Assembly: GCF_042683565.1 (NCBI RefSeq)
Contig: NZ_JBHUJW010000018.1
Span: 40,831-104,830 of the forward strand
Length of the DNA: 64,000 nucleotides
Origin: Brevibacillus sp042683565
GTDB lineage: Bacteria > Bacillota > Bacilli > Brevibacillales > Brevibacillaceae
Direction of reading: 5' to 3'
A program made the translations under genes and the position numbers. This document shows positions 8,393 to 17,046 of this stretch, piece after piece. Position 1 is the stretch's first letter. The number at the start of each line of letters is the position of its first letter. Below the pieces are notes generated by a model, which saw only the letters and a list, made by a program, of their open reading frames with translations, was not told where the DNA came from and searched no databases.

Positions 8393-9436
8393 TTACGGGT
8401 ACACCGGCACAAGCGGCAACCCGGCTTGCTCCGGCAGCTGGAACATGACGTTCATGTTTTGAATGGCCTGGCCTGCTGCGCCTTTGACCATATTGTCAAT
8501 GACGGACAGAAGAATGATCCGTCCCGTACGTTCGTCGACGTGAACAGCGATGTCGCAGTAGTTGGAGCCGAGCACTTCTTTGGTATGGGGGTGAGTTCCT
8601 GCCGGACGGATGCGCACGAAAGGCTTGTCGGCATACGTCGATTCAAACAGCTCCTGCACCTGCTCCTGCGATACGCCCGGCTCCAGCTGTCCGTAAGCGG
8701 TTACGAGGATACCGCGGGTCATCGGGACCAAATGCGGTGTAAACTGCACTAGCGACTCCACGCCGCTCTGCTTGGCCAGCTCCTGCTCGATTTCCGGTGT
8801 ATGCTGATGCTTGGCGACTTTGTATGCATGAATATTCTCATTGATTTCGCTGAAATGCACGCCCATGGACAAGCCTCGTCCCGATCCCGATACACCGGAC
8901 TTGGCATCCACGATCCAGCTGCCTGGCTTGACCAGGCCGCTTTTCATTACGGGGATCAGGGCGAGCAATGTCGCAGTGGGATAGCAGCCCGGGTTGGCGA
9001 TGAGAGAGGCTCCGGCCACCTGCTCCTGATTCCACTCCGTCAGGCCGTATACCGCCTTTTGCACCCACTCGGACGGGGCCGGCTCGCGCTTGTACCAGCT
9101 GCGGTACGCCTCTCCGCTCTCCAGACGGAAGTCCCCCGACAGGTCAATGACCTTCGTACCGCCGAGCTCCATCAGCTGCGGCGACAAGCCCGCGCTCACA
9201 CCCGCCGGAGTCGCCAGGAAAACGACATCGTTCTCCTCGCTCATGCTCTGCGCATCGATCGGCGCCAGCTTCGGCAGCCCCAATCCGAACACGTGCGGAA
9301 ATATTTTTTCCAGCGCCTCGCCTTCCACAGAGCTCGAATACAAATTCGCGATTTGCACATGAGGGTGTCCCGCCAGCAGACGAATCAATTCCGCTCCGCC
9401 GTAACCGGTAGCCCCGACTATCCCGACCCGAATCAT
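8393..9436 (-). CDS. argC: N-acetyl-gamma-glutamyl-phosphate reductase
   Basis: NADPH-dependent reductive dephosphorylation of N-acetylglutamyl phosphate to the semialdehyde. The 347-residue protein starts with a Rossmann motif (GIVGATGYGGAE, residues 5-16). It has the active-site motif ANPGCYPTAT with catalytic Cys151, and GSGRGLS and HxHTPE motifs typical of the family. The ATG at 9436 follows AGAAGGGGAG. It is the first gene of argCBD, downstream of a promoter with two ARG-box-like sites. Confidence 0.96.
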   Translation of the reverse strand: MIRVGIVGATGYGGAELIRLLAGHPHVQIANLYSSSVEGEALEKIFPHVFGLGLPKLAPIDAQSMSEENDVVFLATPAGVSAGLSPQLMELGGTKVIDLSGDFRLESGEAYRSWYKREPAPSEWVQKAVYGLTEWNQEQVAGASLIANPGCYPTATLLALIPVMKSGLVKPGSWIVDAKSGVSGSGRGLSMGVHFSEINENIHAYKVAKHQHTPEIEQELAKQSGVESLVQFTPHLVPMTRGILVTAYGQLEPGVSQEQVQELFESTYADKPFVRIRPAGTHPHTKEVLGSNYCDIAVHVDERTGRIILLSVIDNMVKGAAGQAIQNMNVMFQLPEQAGLPLVPVYP

Positions 9437-9462
9437 GAATCTCTCCCCTTCTCCGTAAAACC

Positions 9463-9511
9463 GTTTGTATTTTTATACATGAATGATAATAAAAATTCAC
9501 ATAGAATACAA
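9463..9511 (-). promoter_or_regulatory. argC promoter with two ARG-box-like operators
   Basis: On the minus strand TTGTAT (9506-9511) and TATCAT (9483-9488) are 17 nt apart. Two ArgR/AhrC-like sites surround the -10: CATGTATAAAAATACAAA at 9464-9481, and TGAATTTTTATTATCATTCA, itself partly palindromic, at about 9480-9499. They match the Bacillus ARG box in spacing and A/T core. Confidence 0.65.
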
Positions 9512-9533
9512 CCCTAAAAACCCGGGGAGCGCG

Positions 9534-9560
9534 AAAAAGCGCCCGAAACATCCGAGCGCT
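9534..9560 (-). terminator. Terminator after the cytochrome c gene
   Basis: AGCGC/GCGCT stem with an inner CG pair and a 13-nt loop, followed by TTTTT on the minus strand. It lies 17 bp past the cytochrome stop and just upstream of the argC promoter. Confidence 0.6.
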
Positions 9561-9576
9561 CATTCTGTAAAACCGC

Positions 9577-9939
9577 TTATTTCTTGTCGGCAAGCCACGC
9601 TGCAATATTGTCCGCATCGGCATCTTTCACCAGACCGGGGGGCATCGCGCCTTTGCCGTTTTTTAAAATCTCCAGAATCTGGTCTTTGGTCAGTTGGCTG
9701 CCGATCTTTTGCAAGTTCGGGCCTACCGCACCTTCCAGCGACTGTCCGTGGCACCCTGCACAAGTATTTTTGAACAGAGTTTCGGCTGCTGCTGCGTCAT
9801 AGCTGCCAGACGGAGCCGTCGTGGAAGGCGTCTCTGTAGACGGCTGATTCGCCGGCGGCTCGGCTTGCTGACCGCCGCCACAGGCACTTAGCGAGAAGAT
9901 GAGTACAGCCGTGGCTGCGAAGATCGAGACACGTTTCAT
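9577..9939 (-). CDS. cccB: Lipoprotein cytochrome c-551
   Basis: Small membrane-anchored electron carrier outside the cytoplasmic membrane, likely donating electrons to a terminal oxidase. The 120-residue precursor starts MKR, has a hydrophobic stretch and a lipobox LSAC (Cys20). A Pro/Thr/Ser-rich linker runs over residues ~25-48. The haem motif CAGCH lies near residue 60 and the likely Met ligand is in GAMPPG. Layout and length match Bacillus CccB. It is a single gene ended by its own terminator. Confidence 0.88.
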   Translation of the reverse strand: MKRVSIFAATAVLIFSLSACGGGQQAEPPANQPSTETPSTTAPSGSYDAAAAETLFKNTCAGCHGQSLEGAVGPNLQKIGSQLTKDQILEILKNGKGAMPPGLVKDADADNIAAWLADKK

Positions 9940-10016
9940 GGGCTGTTTCCTCCTTTTCTGGTTACTTCTTCGCTAAGTATGCCACATGTGCCCCGAACTC
10001 ATTCCTTTCGGCTGGT

Positions 10017-10286
10017 TTAGGACAACGGCAGTTCCAGCGGATTCCATTCGCGAAGTTCCAGCGTACGCGCTCCTTCTGCCACTACCGGATCGGCTTCCGC
10101 CAGCTTCCGCGCTTCCTCCAGGGAGGGGGCCTTGTAAATGACGAGACCGCCTTCTTTATCTGTGAACGGGCCTGCCATGAACACTTTATCCTGCTTGAAC
10201 AAATCGTTGAGATACTCCAGATGGGCGGGTCTTACCTTTGCATTCAGCTCTTGGTCGATAATGGGTAAAAATGCAACGTACAACAT
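10017..10286 (-). CDS. YciI-like protein
   Basis: An 89-residue single-domain protein of the YciI (dimeric alpha-beta barrel) family. It shows the usual pattern: an N-terminal strand, RPAHLEYL with the conserved His near residue 22, AGPFTDKEGG, and SLEEARKLAEADP. The family has no settled cellular function; some members are fused to or act like dehydrochlorinases. The ATG at 10286 follows AAAGGGGAGAGCT. It stands alone between the cytochrome gene and prfB. Confidence 0.85.
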   Translation of the reverse strand: MLYVAFLPIIDQELNAKVRPAHLEYLNDLFKQDKVFMAGPFTDKEGGLVIYKAPSLEEARKLAEADPVVAEGARTLELREWNPLELPLS

Positions 10287-10490
10287 GTAGCTCTCCCCTT
10301 TACATCCGTTTTTGGTGAACTGGAAACACTGCTTTTACCAACTTACCACTTTGTCCCGCACAAGGTAAACCTTTTTCCGGCAAGTTTGCTTTTGGAGGCA
10401 GCGGGGTGGGGTCTTTGCCCGGTTCGCGCATCGGATCAACTCGTTCGCCAGATGACTCGCGCCTCGCAACTGCAGTGGCCTGTTGCAAAG

Positions 10491-10521
10491 AAAAAGACGG
10501 CGGGTGAGAGTCCCTGCCGTC
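10491..10521 (-). terminator. Intrinsic terminator after prfB
   Basis: GACGGCAGGGA/TCACCCGCCGTC hairpin followed by TTTTTCTTT on the minus strand, 13 nt after the prfB stop. Confidence 0.85.
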
Positions 10522-10533
10522 TTGCAACGCTCG

Positions 10534-11647
10534 TCAGCGTTTGATTTGCGATCTCAGATAGGCGTCGATGAATACGTCGATCTCCCCGTCCATGACCGCT
10601 TGCACGTTGCCTACCTCTACGTTGGTGCGGTGGTCCTTGACCAGGCTGTATGGGTGAAAGACGTACGAACGAATCTGGCTGCCCCAGGCGATGTCCTTTT
10701 GTTCGCCCTGGATCGCGGCCATCGCTTTTTCCTGCTCTTCCCGTTTCCGTTCAAACAGACGCGCTGTAAGCATCTTCATGGCGCGCTCCCGGTTTTTGAT
10801 CTGCGAGCGCTCTGTTTGGCACGTCACGACAATCCCGGTAGGCAAGTGCGTGATCCGGACTGCGGAGTCAGTCGTGTTGATGTGCTGCCCGCCTGCGCCG
10901 CTTGAACGGTAGGTGTCGATCTTGAGGTCCTCTGTGCGAATGTCAACCGAGTTGTCGTCCTCGATCTCCGGCAGGACGTTACAGGAGACAAACGAGGTGT
11001 GGCGTCTGCCCGATGCATCGAATGGCGAAATCCGTACGAGCCGGTGAACCCCCTTTTCTGATTTGAGGTACCCGTACGCATTGTGCCCTTTGATCAGCAG
11101 CGTGACGCTCTTGATGCCTGCCTCGTCCCCTGGCAGGTAGTCCAGGGTCTCCACTTTGAAGCCTTTGGCGTCGCCCCAGCGCGTATACATACGCAGCAGC
11201 ATCGACGCCCAATCCTGGGATTCCGTCCCACCCGCGCCGGGGTGCAGTTCCAGGATCGCATTGTTCTTATCGTACTGATCGCTCAGCAACAGTTCCAGCT
11301 CGAAGCTCTCAAAAGCCTTTTTCAGCTCCTGGGTGCTGTCGTACAGATCCTGGATGAGGGACTGATCCCCTTCTTCGATGACCAGCTCGAGCATCAATTG
11401 CAGGTCCTCGTACTGGGAATCCAGCTTGCCCATCGTCTCCACGAGACTTCTGACGGCGTTCAGTTCACTGATAGTTTTTTGCGCTGCATCGTTGTCGTCC
11501 CAGAAATCGGGTGCCAGCATGCGCTCCTCCAGTTCACCGATCCGCTCCTCTTTTACAGGGAGGTCAAAGAGACCCCCTGATATCTGCTAAACGCTTAGCC
11601 ATACTGGACATCTCTTGTTTGATGTCCGCAATATCGATTAATGCCAT
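10534..11647 (-). CDS. prfB: Peptide chain release factor 2, needing a programmed +1 frameshift
   Basis: Releases the nascent chain at UGA and UAA codons. The first 27 codons start at the ATG at 11647 and end at an in-frame TGA (11564-11566). Reading resumes in the +1 frame through the slippery CTT TGA C, giving a full-length protein of about 367 residues. The RF2 anticodon tripeptide SPF (ISPFDASG) and the catalytic GGQ (SGAGGQHINTTDS) are present. The AGGGGG stimulator lies just upstream of the shift site. Without the shift, a shorter frame starting at 11520 would lack the N-terminus. The gene ends at a strong terminator. Confidence 0.95.
11563..11577 (-). promoter_or_regulatory. prfB autoregulatory +1 frameshift site
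   Basis: On the minus strand an internal Shine-Dalgarno AGGGGG is followed by TCT CTT TGA C. This is the classic RF2 recoding signal: when RF2 is scarce the ribosome slips from CTT to TTT and continues in the +1 frame. The upstream and downstream frames join into one continuous RF2 sequence here. Confidence 0.93.
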
Positions 11648-11760
11648 GTTGCGAATCACCTTCTCTTCCGTAAGCTAAGAATATTGTATCGCAAAATGCC
11701 AGATCCGCAACCTGACAACGCGTCAGGAGGGGGAAGGTGGTCGTTTTTTATGGCCATTCG

Positions 11761-12222
11761 TCAAAGTTGCGGCGGCTTTGGCGGCGACGGCGAAGATCTC
11801 AGGTCACGGATTTCGCGTACGGGTCCTCTTTCCGCCGGGGCGGACTTGACAAGCGTCAGGTGAGTGGCGCGCCCCGCCGTTCGTTTTTTCGCGCGTGAAT
11901 GTTTATTCATTTTTTTGCATGTAATATTCGCACCCTTTGCTCGCTCTGCTCCGCTCTTATCTACAAGCCCATGAGGGGCGACGAGAAATGCATTCGACCA
12001 GACCGTCCGGGGAATTTCCGAGACCACTCGCTCTTCGGGAAAAACGGGGTCCTCGGCAGTAAACACTTCCAGCCGTGAGCTGCTTGCCGTTTCTTTCCCA
12101 TCACTGATGACTTGCACCGATCGATTTTCTTTTCCGACGCGCAGGACGGCCTTCAGCGTATCCGCGATCCGCTCCAGAATGCTTACTGCTTGTATACCCA
12201 TCACGTTGACTGTCGTTTTCAT
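11761..12222 (-). CDS. Hypothetical protein with a basic, low-complexity C-terminus
   Basis: A 153-residue frame with a plausible ribosome binding site (GGGGG 9 nt before the ATG at 12222). The first ~100 residues look protein-like: a helix near 10-28 (IQAVSILERIADTLKAVL) and acidic stretches. The last ~50 are rich in Arg, Lys, Ser and Pro. I recognise no family. It lies between secA and prfB with no terminator of its own that I could find. The C-terminal part could be an over-extension past a lost stop. Support is the start context, the length and the lack of any better frame. Confidence 0.45.
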   Translation of the reverse strand: MKTTVNVMGIQAVSILERIADTLKAVLRVGKENRSVQVISDGKETASSSRLEVFTAEDPVFPEERVVSEIPRTVWSNAFLVAPHGLVDKSGAERAKGANITCKKMNKHSRAKKRTAGRATHLTLVKSAPAERGPVREIRDLRSSPSPPKPPQL

Positions 12223-12407
12223 CGTTCATTCCCCCGTCATCGTGTATTCGGAAAAAGTGTTGTACTTACGATTCTATGGCTTTTTCAAATGATTTCCACC
12301 AGAATCGTTCGATGGCTTTTTCCAGTGTTAGACAAATCGACGATCCTCTGCCGACGAGGGAAACAGGAAAGGGACGAACGTTGTCTACGCAAAAGGAATC
12401 AACAGGA

Positions 12408-12442
12408 AAAAAACATCCCCTCCCGCAGGCTGCGGTGGGGAT
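12408..12442 (-). terminator. Intrinsic terminator after secA
   Basis: CATCCCC-A-CCGCAG / CTGCGG-GA-GGGGATG stem followed by TTTTTTT on the minus strand, about 20 nt after the secA stop. Confidence 0.88.
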
Positions 12443-12459
12443 GTCGGCCGCACTTTCGA

Positions 12460-14976
12460 TTATCGCTTGTTGCTGCGGCGGCGCTCCTGCTGCTCGGCAC
12501 GGCGCTGCGCGCGGTTTTTCGGATCGGCATCGCCCGACGTGTCACTGTCAGGACGATCGGACGGACCGGATGTCTGCAGCTTGCTCGGGTCCATACCCTG
12601 GCCGCGGATGACGTCCTGACGCTCCAGGTTTTGGCTGACTTCCGCTTTCATGATGTACATGGCGACTTCTTCTTCGACCGCCGCAATCATGGACTGGAAC
12701 ATTTCGTAGCCTTCAAACTGGTATTCGCGCAGCGGATCGTTCTGTCCGTAAGCGCGCAGGTGAATCCCTTGACGCAGCTGATCCATCGCATCGATGTGAT
12801 CCATCCACTTGCTGTCGACAGCGCGCAGGATGACCACTTTTTCAAATTCGCGGATCATGTCGCCAATCTCGGCTTCACGCTGTGCGTACTGCCTGTCGAT
12901 CTCGGCTTTCAGAAGCTCGCGGATTTCTTCCGCTTCTTTGCCTTTCAGCATTTTCACGGTAATGGTTTCTTCATGCAGGAACGAATGGTTGGCTGTATCC
13001 GCCAACGCCTGCAGATCCCAATCTTCTGGCACCTCTTCTTTCGGACAATGCGTCTCGATGTTGCGGTCCATGACGCTGTACAGCATGCCCAGCGCAACCT
13101 CGCGCAAGTTTTCCTGCTCGAGAATGTCGCGGCGCTGCTTGTAGATGACCAGACGCTGCTGGTTCATGACGTCGTCGTATTGGAGTACGCCTTTACGGGC
13201 ATCGAAGTTGGCGCCCTCTACCCGCTTCTGGGCGGATTCGACAGCGCGCGTCACGAGACGGCTCTCGATCGGCATGTCTTCTTCCATACCCAGACGATCC
13301 ATCATGTTCATGATGTTGTCCGCACCAAAACGGCGCATCAGTTCATCCTGCATGGAGAGGAAGAACTGGGAGGAACCCGGGTCCCCCTGACGGCCGGCAC
13401 GACCGCGCAGCTGGTTGTCGATCCGGCGGCTCTCGTGACGTTCGGTACCGATAATGTGCAGACCGCCCAGTTCGGCTACGCCTTCTCCGAGCTGGATGTC
13501 GGTACCGCGGCCCGCCATGTTCGTCGCGATCGTCACCGCTCCGTACTGGCCGGCACGAGCGACGATCTCCGCCTCGCGAGCATGCTGCTTCGCGTTCAGG
13601 ACGTTGTGAGGCACGCCTTTTTGCTTCAGCATCTGGGACAGGCGCTCCGAATTCTCGATGGAAATGGTACCCACGAGGACCGGCTGGCCTTTTTTGTGGC
13701 GTTCCACGATGTCGTTGACCACGGCGCGGTACTTCGCAGCCTCGGTCTTGAATACCAGGTCAGGCAAATCAATACGCGCCACCGGCTTGTTCGTCGGAAT
13801 GACGACGACATCGAGGCCGTAAATCTTTTTGAACTCTTCTTCTTCCGTTTTCGCCGTACCAGTCATACCGGACAGCTTCTGGTACATCCGGAAGTAGTTT
13901 TGCAAGGTGATCGTCGCCAGCGTCATGCTCTCGCTCTGCACGCGCAGACCTTCCTTGGCTTCAATCGCCTGGTGCAGGCCGTCACTGTAACGGCGGCCCA
14001 CCATCAGACGTCCGGTAAACTCGTCGACGATCACGACTTCGCCTTCCTGCACCACGTAGTCCACGTCGCGCTTGAACAGGACTTGCGCCTTCAGGGCAGC
14101 CGTAATGTGGTGGTTCAAGGTGATGTGGGCCGTGTCGTACAGATTCTCGATGTTAAACGCCTGCTCCACCTTGCTGACGCCTTCGTCTGTCAAGGAAACG
14201 ATCTTCAGCTTCTCGTCGATCGTGAAGTCTTTTTCCAGCTCCAGTCGTTTGACGAAGTGTGAGCAGATGTAATACAGCTCGGTCGAACGGTTCGCGGAGC
14301 CGGAAATGATCAGCGGCGTACGCGCTTCGTCGATCAGAATGCTGTCCACCTCGTCGATGATGGCATAAAACAGCGGCCGCTGCACCATTTGTTCCTTGTA
14401 CAGCACCATGTTGTCGCGCAAGTAGTCGAAGCCGAACTCATTGTTGGTACCGTACGTAATGTCGCATGCGTATGCGGCGCGCTTTTCTTCCGCGCTCATC
14501 CCGTTCTTGTTCAGGCCAACCGTCAGCCCCAGGAAGTTGTAGAGCCGACCCATGATGGTCGAGTCGCGCTCCGCCAAATATTCGTTCACCGTAACGACGT
14601 GCACGCCTTTCCCCAGCAAGGCGTTAAGGTAGGTGGCCAGCGTCGCTACCAGCGTTTTCCCTTCACCGGTCTTCATCTCGGAAATACGGCCTTCCTGCAG
14701 AACCATACCACCGATCAACTGGACGTCAAAATGCCTCATGCCGAGAACCCGTTTGGATGCCTCTCGGACAACGGCAAACGCTTCATTCAAAATCTGGTCC
14801 AGTTCTTCTCCGTTTTGCAGGCGAGCCTTGAATTCGGAAGTCTTTTCCCGCAGCTGCTCGTCAGAGAGTGCTGCCATGCTTGGTTCCAGCGCGTTGATCG
14901 CTTCTACGCGCTTAAACATTTTTTTGACTTCGCGTTCATTGCTGTCGCCAAAAATCTTTTTAACGAGTCCTAACAT
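12460..14976 (-). CDS. secA: Preprotein translocase ATPase SecA, without the usual zinc-binding tail
   Basis: Motor ATPase that drives unfolded preproteins through SecYEG. The start at 14976 (MLGLVKKIFG) follows AAGGGGTG and matches the family N-terminus; a further-upstream ATG gives only unrelated residues. Visible motifs are MKTGEGKT (Walker A, near residue 104), DEVDSILIDEARTPLIISG (Walker B and following motif), TNMAGRGTDI and RGRAGRQGDPG (motif VI). The protein is 838 residues. The C-terminus is a basic tail (KNRAQRRAEQQERRR) and lacks the CxC..CC/CH zinc domain that ends most bacterial SecA. It is followed by a terminator. Confidence 0.97.
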   Translation of the reverse strand: MLGLVKKIFGDSNEREVKKMFKRVEAINALEPSMAALSDEQLREKTSEFKARLQNGEELDQILNEAFAVVREASKRVLGMRHFDVQLIGGMVLQEGRISEMKTGEGKTLVATLATYLNALLGKGVHVVTVNEYLAERDSTIMGRLYNFLGLTVGLNKNGMSAEEKRAAYACDITYGTNNEFGFDYLRDNMVLYKEQMVQRPLFYAIIDEVDSILIDEARTPLIISGSANRSTELYYICSHFVKRLELEKDFTIDEKLKIVSLTDEGVSKVEQAFNIENLYDTAHITLNHHITAALKAQVLFKRDVDYVVQEGEVVIVDEFTGRLMVGRRYSDGLHQAIEAKEGLRVQSESMTLATITLQNYFRMYQKLSGMTGTAKTEEEEFKKIYGLDVVVIPTNKPVARIDLPDLVFKTEAAKYRAVVNDIVERHKKGQPVLVGTISIENSERLSQMLKQKGVPHNVLNAKQHAREAEIVARAGQYGAVTIATNMAGRGTDIQLGEGVAELGGLHIIGTERHESRRIDNQLRGRAGRQGDPGSSQFFLSMQDELMRRFGADNIMNMMDRLGMEEDMPIESRLVTRAVESAQKRVEGANFDARKGVLQYDDVMNQQRLVIYKQRRDILEQENLREVALGMLYSVMDRNIETHCPKEEVPEDWDLQALADTANHSFLHEETITVKMLKGKEAEEIRELLKAEIDRQYAQREAEIGDMIREFEKVVILRAVDSKWMDHIDAMDQLRQGIHLRAYGQNDPLREYQFEGYEMFQSMIAAVEEEVAMYIMKAEVSQNLERQDVIRGQGMDPSKLQTSGPSDRPDSDTSGDADPKNRAQRRAEQQERRRSNKR

Positions 14977-15129
14977 GAGGACACCCCTTCCATATGCTCC
15001 CAATGCAAGATAGGTCTTTCGTCTCGGTTTGGGAGTGCTCCACATATCTCTATAAAGAGATACCGATTCTCCGAAATAAACTCTCTCTAAAAATCTATTC
15101 TAACAAATCATTTCCCCACTACACAAGTA

Positions 15130-15155
15130 AAGGGAGTTGCCAATAGCAACTCCCT
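15130..15155 (-). terminator. Intrinsic terminator after hpf
   Basis: A perfect 9-bp stem GGGAGTTGC/GCAACTCCC with a 5-nt loop, then TTTACTT on the minus strand. Confidence 0.75.
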
Positions 15156-15188
15156 AGTTTTATACGAGTAACAGGCTATAAAGTTTCG

Positions 15189-15743
15189 TTATTTGGCTTC
15201 AATCAACCCGTAGCGCCCGTCATGACGGCGGTACACCACACTCACATCGTTGGTATCGCTGTTCTGGAATACAAAGAAGTTGTGTCCCAGCATATCCATT
15301 TGCATAACAGCTTCATGGGCATCCATCGGTTTCAGGTTGAAACGCTTGGTGCGGACAATGTCAATGTCCACATCTTCCTCGTCGCTCTCCTCGGCCAGCA
15401 CTACAGCGGCTGAATGACTCGCATTGACTTTTGCCGTAGAATCGACGCGCAACTTGCGCATGAGCTTCGTTTTGTGCTTGCGAATTTGACGTTCCAGTTT
15501 TTCTACCACCAGATCGATCGCAGCGTACATATCCTCATGGGTTTCCTCTGCCCGGATAATCACCCCGCCGAGCGGGATTGTTACCTCGATCGTGCCTTCT
15601 TCCCGATGAACCCGCATGGTTACATGGGCTTCGGCAGGCTGCGGTGTTTCAAAATACTTCTCGAGACGGCCCACTTTCCTTTCCACATACTCACGAAGTG
15701 CTGCAGTGATTTGAATGTTTTCTCCACGAATGTTAAATTTCAT
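15189..15743 (-). CDS. hpf: Long-form ribosome hibernation promoting factor
   Basis: Binds the 30S decoding region and drives 100S ribosome dimer formation in stationary phase. The start at 15743 (MKFNIRGENI) follows GGAAGGGGG. The protein is 184 residues: an N-terminal S30AE domain (1-100, with ITAALREYVERKVGRLEKYF), a linker of about 25 acidic residues, and the C-terminal dimerisation domain (RTKRFNLKPMDAHEAVMQM...FVFQNSDT) that defines the long form. A single-gene unit next to secA, as in other Bacilli. Confidence 0.94.
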   Translation of the reverse strand: MKFNIRGENIQITAALREYVERKVGRLEKYFETPQPAEAHVTMRVHREEGTIEVTIPLGGVIIRAEETHEDMYAAIDLVVEKLERQIRKHKTKLMRKLRVDSTAKVNASHSAAVVLAEESDEEDVDIDIVRTKRFNLKPMDAHEAVMQMDMLGHNFFVFQNSDTNDVSVVYRRHDGRYGLIEAK

Positions 15744-15951
15744 GGTTCCAACCCCCTTCCGTCTAGTTAAGAATATTCGTCGGAAAGGCAAATAATCCTT
15801 CTGGCTCCCTCCAAAAAAATGATACAAAATATTTACTATTCGTTCATATTCGACATAACTCTACTAATACTTACTAAATTTCCGGTGCTATAATGCGTGG
15901 AATCAACAAAATCCGCCAATTGCGCATCCAGAAATAACCGACTGACATAAT

Positions 15952-15986
15952 AATCCCCCTGCACCCTTCACCGGGCCAGGGGGATT
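15952..15986 (-). terminator. Intrinsic terminator after the cold-shock gene
   Basis: AATCCCCCTG..CAGGGGGATT stem, 17-nt loop, within 10 nt of the csp stop on the minus strand. The flanks are A/T-rich on both sides. Confidence 0.7.
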
Positions 15987-15995
15987 TCCTGTTTT

Positions 15996-16193
15996 CTACA
16001 GTTTGACGACGTTTGCTGCTTGCGGACCGCGATCGCCTTCCACAATGTCAAATTCTACAGCCTGGCCTTCTTCCAGACTGCGAAAGCCTTCAGACTGGAT
16101 CGCCGAGAAGTGGACGAATACATCGTCGCCGCCTTCCCGCTCAATGAAGCCGAAACCTTTTTCTGCATTAAACCATTTTACTCTGCCTTGCAT
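15996..16193 (-). CDS. csp: Cold-shock domain protein (RNA chaperone)
   Basis: A 65-residue single cold-shock domain that binds single-stranded RNA/DNA. RNP1 is KGFGFIE (about residues 13-19) and RNP2 is DVFVHFS (24-30). The start at 16193 (MQGRVKWFN) is the family-typical one; an ATG four codons upstream is not. It lies 93 bp downstream of the ABC permease gene and has its own terminator. Which Csp paralogue it is cannot be told from the sequence. Confidence 0.92.
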   Translation of the reverse strand: MQGRVKWFNAEKGFGFIEREGGDDVFVHFSAIQSEGFRSLEEGQAVEFDIVEGDRGPQAANVVKL

Positions 16194-16286
16194 GAAACAG
16201 CACAACCCTTTCTTTTGCGAAAAATTTGGATAGATATCCTGCGTGGTTCTTTTCTAGTGTACCCAAAAAGGCGGCTGTCATTCCCT

Positions 16287-16961
16287 TTATTTAGGGGTAT
16301 ATCGCTTCTCCAGTCCTCGCACGACTACCCGCGAGAGGAACAGCGTGAGGATTAAATAGATCGCTCCGGAGGTGAGGTACGGAGGGAAGCGCTCGAACGT
16401 ATTTTTCGCAACGTTGAAAGCCGCATAGCCAAGCTCCGGTGTCGCAATGATCGCGAGCAGGGAGGAGTCCTTCAGCAAGGCGATAAACTCATTGCCAAGC
16501 GCAGGGAGCATGCGCAAAAAGGCTTGCGGGATAATGATCAGGCGCATCGCCATCCCTTTGGTCATCCCCAGCGAACGCGCAGCTTCCATCTGGCCGGGAT
16601 CAATGGACTGGATTCCTGCGCGAAAGATCTCCGCAATATACGCCGCTGCGTTCAAGGTCAGCGACACATAACCGGAAAACAGGGCTTCCGGCACCTTTGC
16701 CTCGGGGAAAAAGATACCCCAAATGCTCGGGATAACTGCCGTATGAATCAGCAAGATTTGCAAAAACAGGGGAGTGCCGCGAAACAGCTCCACGTAGATA
16801 GCTGCCGGCGCCTTGAAGTAGGCTTTGTCGGACATCTTGCCCAAGCCGATAAACAAGCCAAGGATCGTCCCGCAAATAACGGCTACCGTCGTGAGCAGAA
16901 TCGTATTGCCGACACCACGTATGAATAATTCCCGATAATCATAAACTACACTCCAGTCCAA
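16287..16961 (-). CDS. Polar amino-acid ABC transporter, permease subunit
   Basis: Membrane channel subunit of a His/Glu/Gln/Arg-type uptake system. I placed the start at a TTG at 16961 because GAGGAGG lies 7 nt upstream. The resulting ~224-residue protein begins with the expected DWSVVYDYRELFIRG. Five or so membrane segments surround the cytoplasmic EAA loop (EAARSLGMTKGMAMRLIIIP, near residues 140-160) that contacts the ATPase. It follows the binding-protein gene by 85 bp. No ATPase gene lies in this cluster, so one must be shared from elsewhere. Confidence 0.88.
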   Translation of the reverse strand: MDWSVVYDYRELFIRGVGNTILLTTVAVICGTILGLFIGLGKMSDKAYFKAPAAIYVELFRGTPLFLQILLIHTAVIPSIWGIFFPEAKVPEALFSGYVSLTLNAAAYIAEIFRAGIQSIDPGQMEAARSLGMTKGMAMRLIIIPQAFLRMLPALGNEFIALLKDSSLLAIIATPELGYAAFNVAKNTFERFPPYLTSGAIYLILTLFLSRVVVRGLEKRYTPK

Positions 16962-17046
16962 GTGCACGCCTCCTCTCATTAGCTGCACAAGCACAAGGAA
17001 CGGGTACGCCTCTGGACGCACCCGTCTTGCGCTACATCTACTGCCG

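Noticed and set aside
10300..10527. A 75-codon minus-strand frame between prfB and the YciI gene
   Set aside because: It starts inside the prfB terminator hairpin and has no ribosome binding site or protein-like features.
10534..11520. A shorter prfB starting at the ATG at 11520
   Set aside because: The upstream 27 codons, the AGGGGG and CTT TGA C show the programmed frameshift; the short form would lack the RF2 N-terminus.
14977..15045. N-terminal extension of SecA by 23 residues
   Set aside because: The extension lacks a ribosome binding site and SecA-like sequence; the start at 14976 has both.
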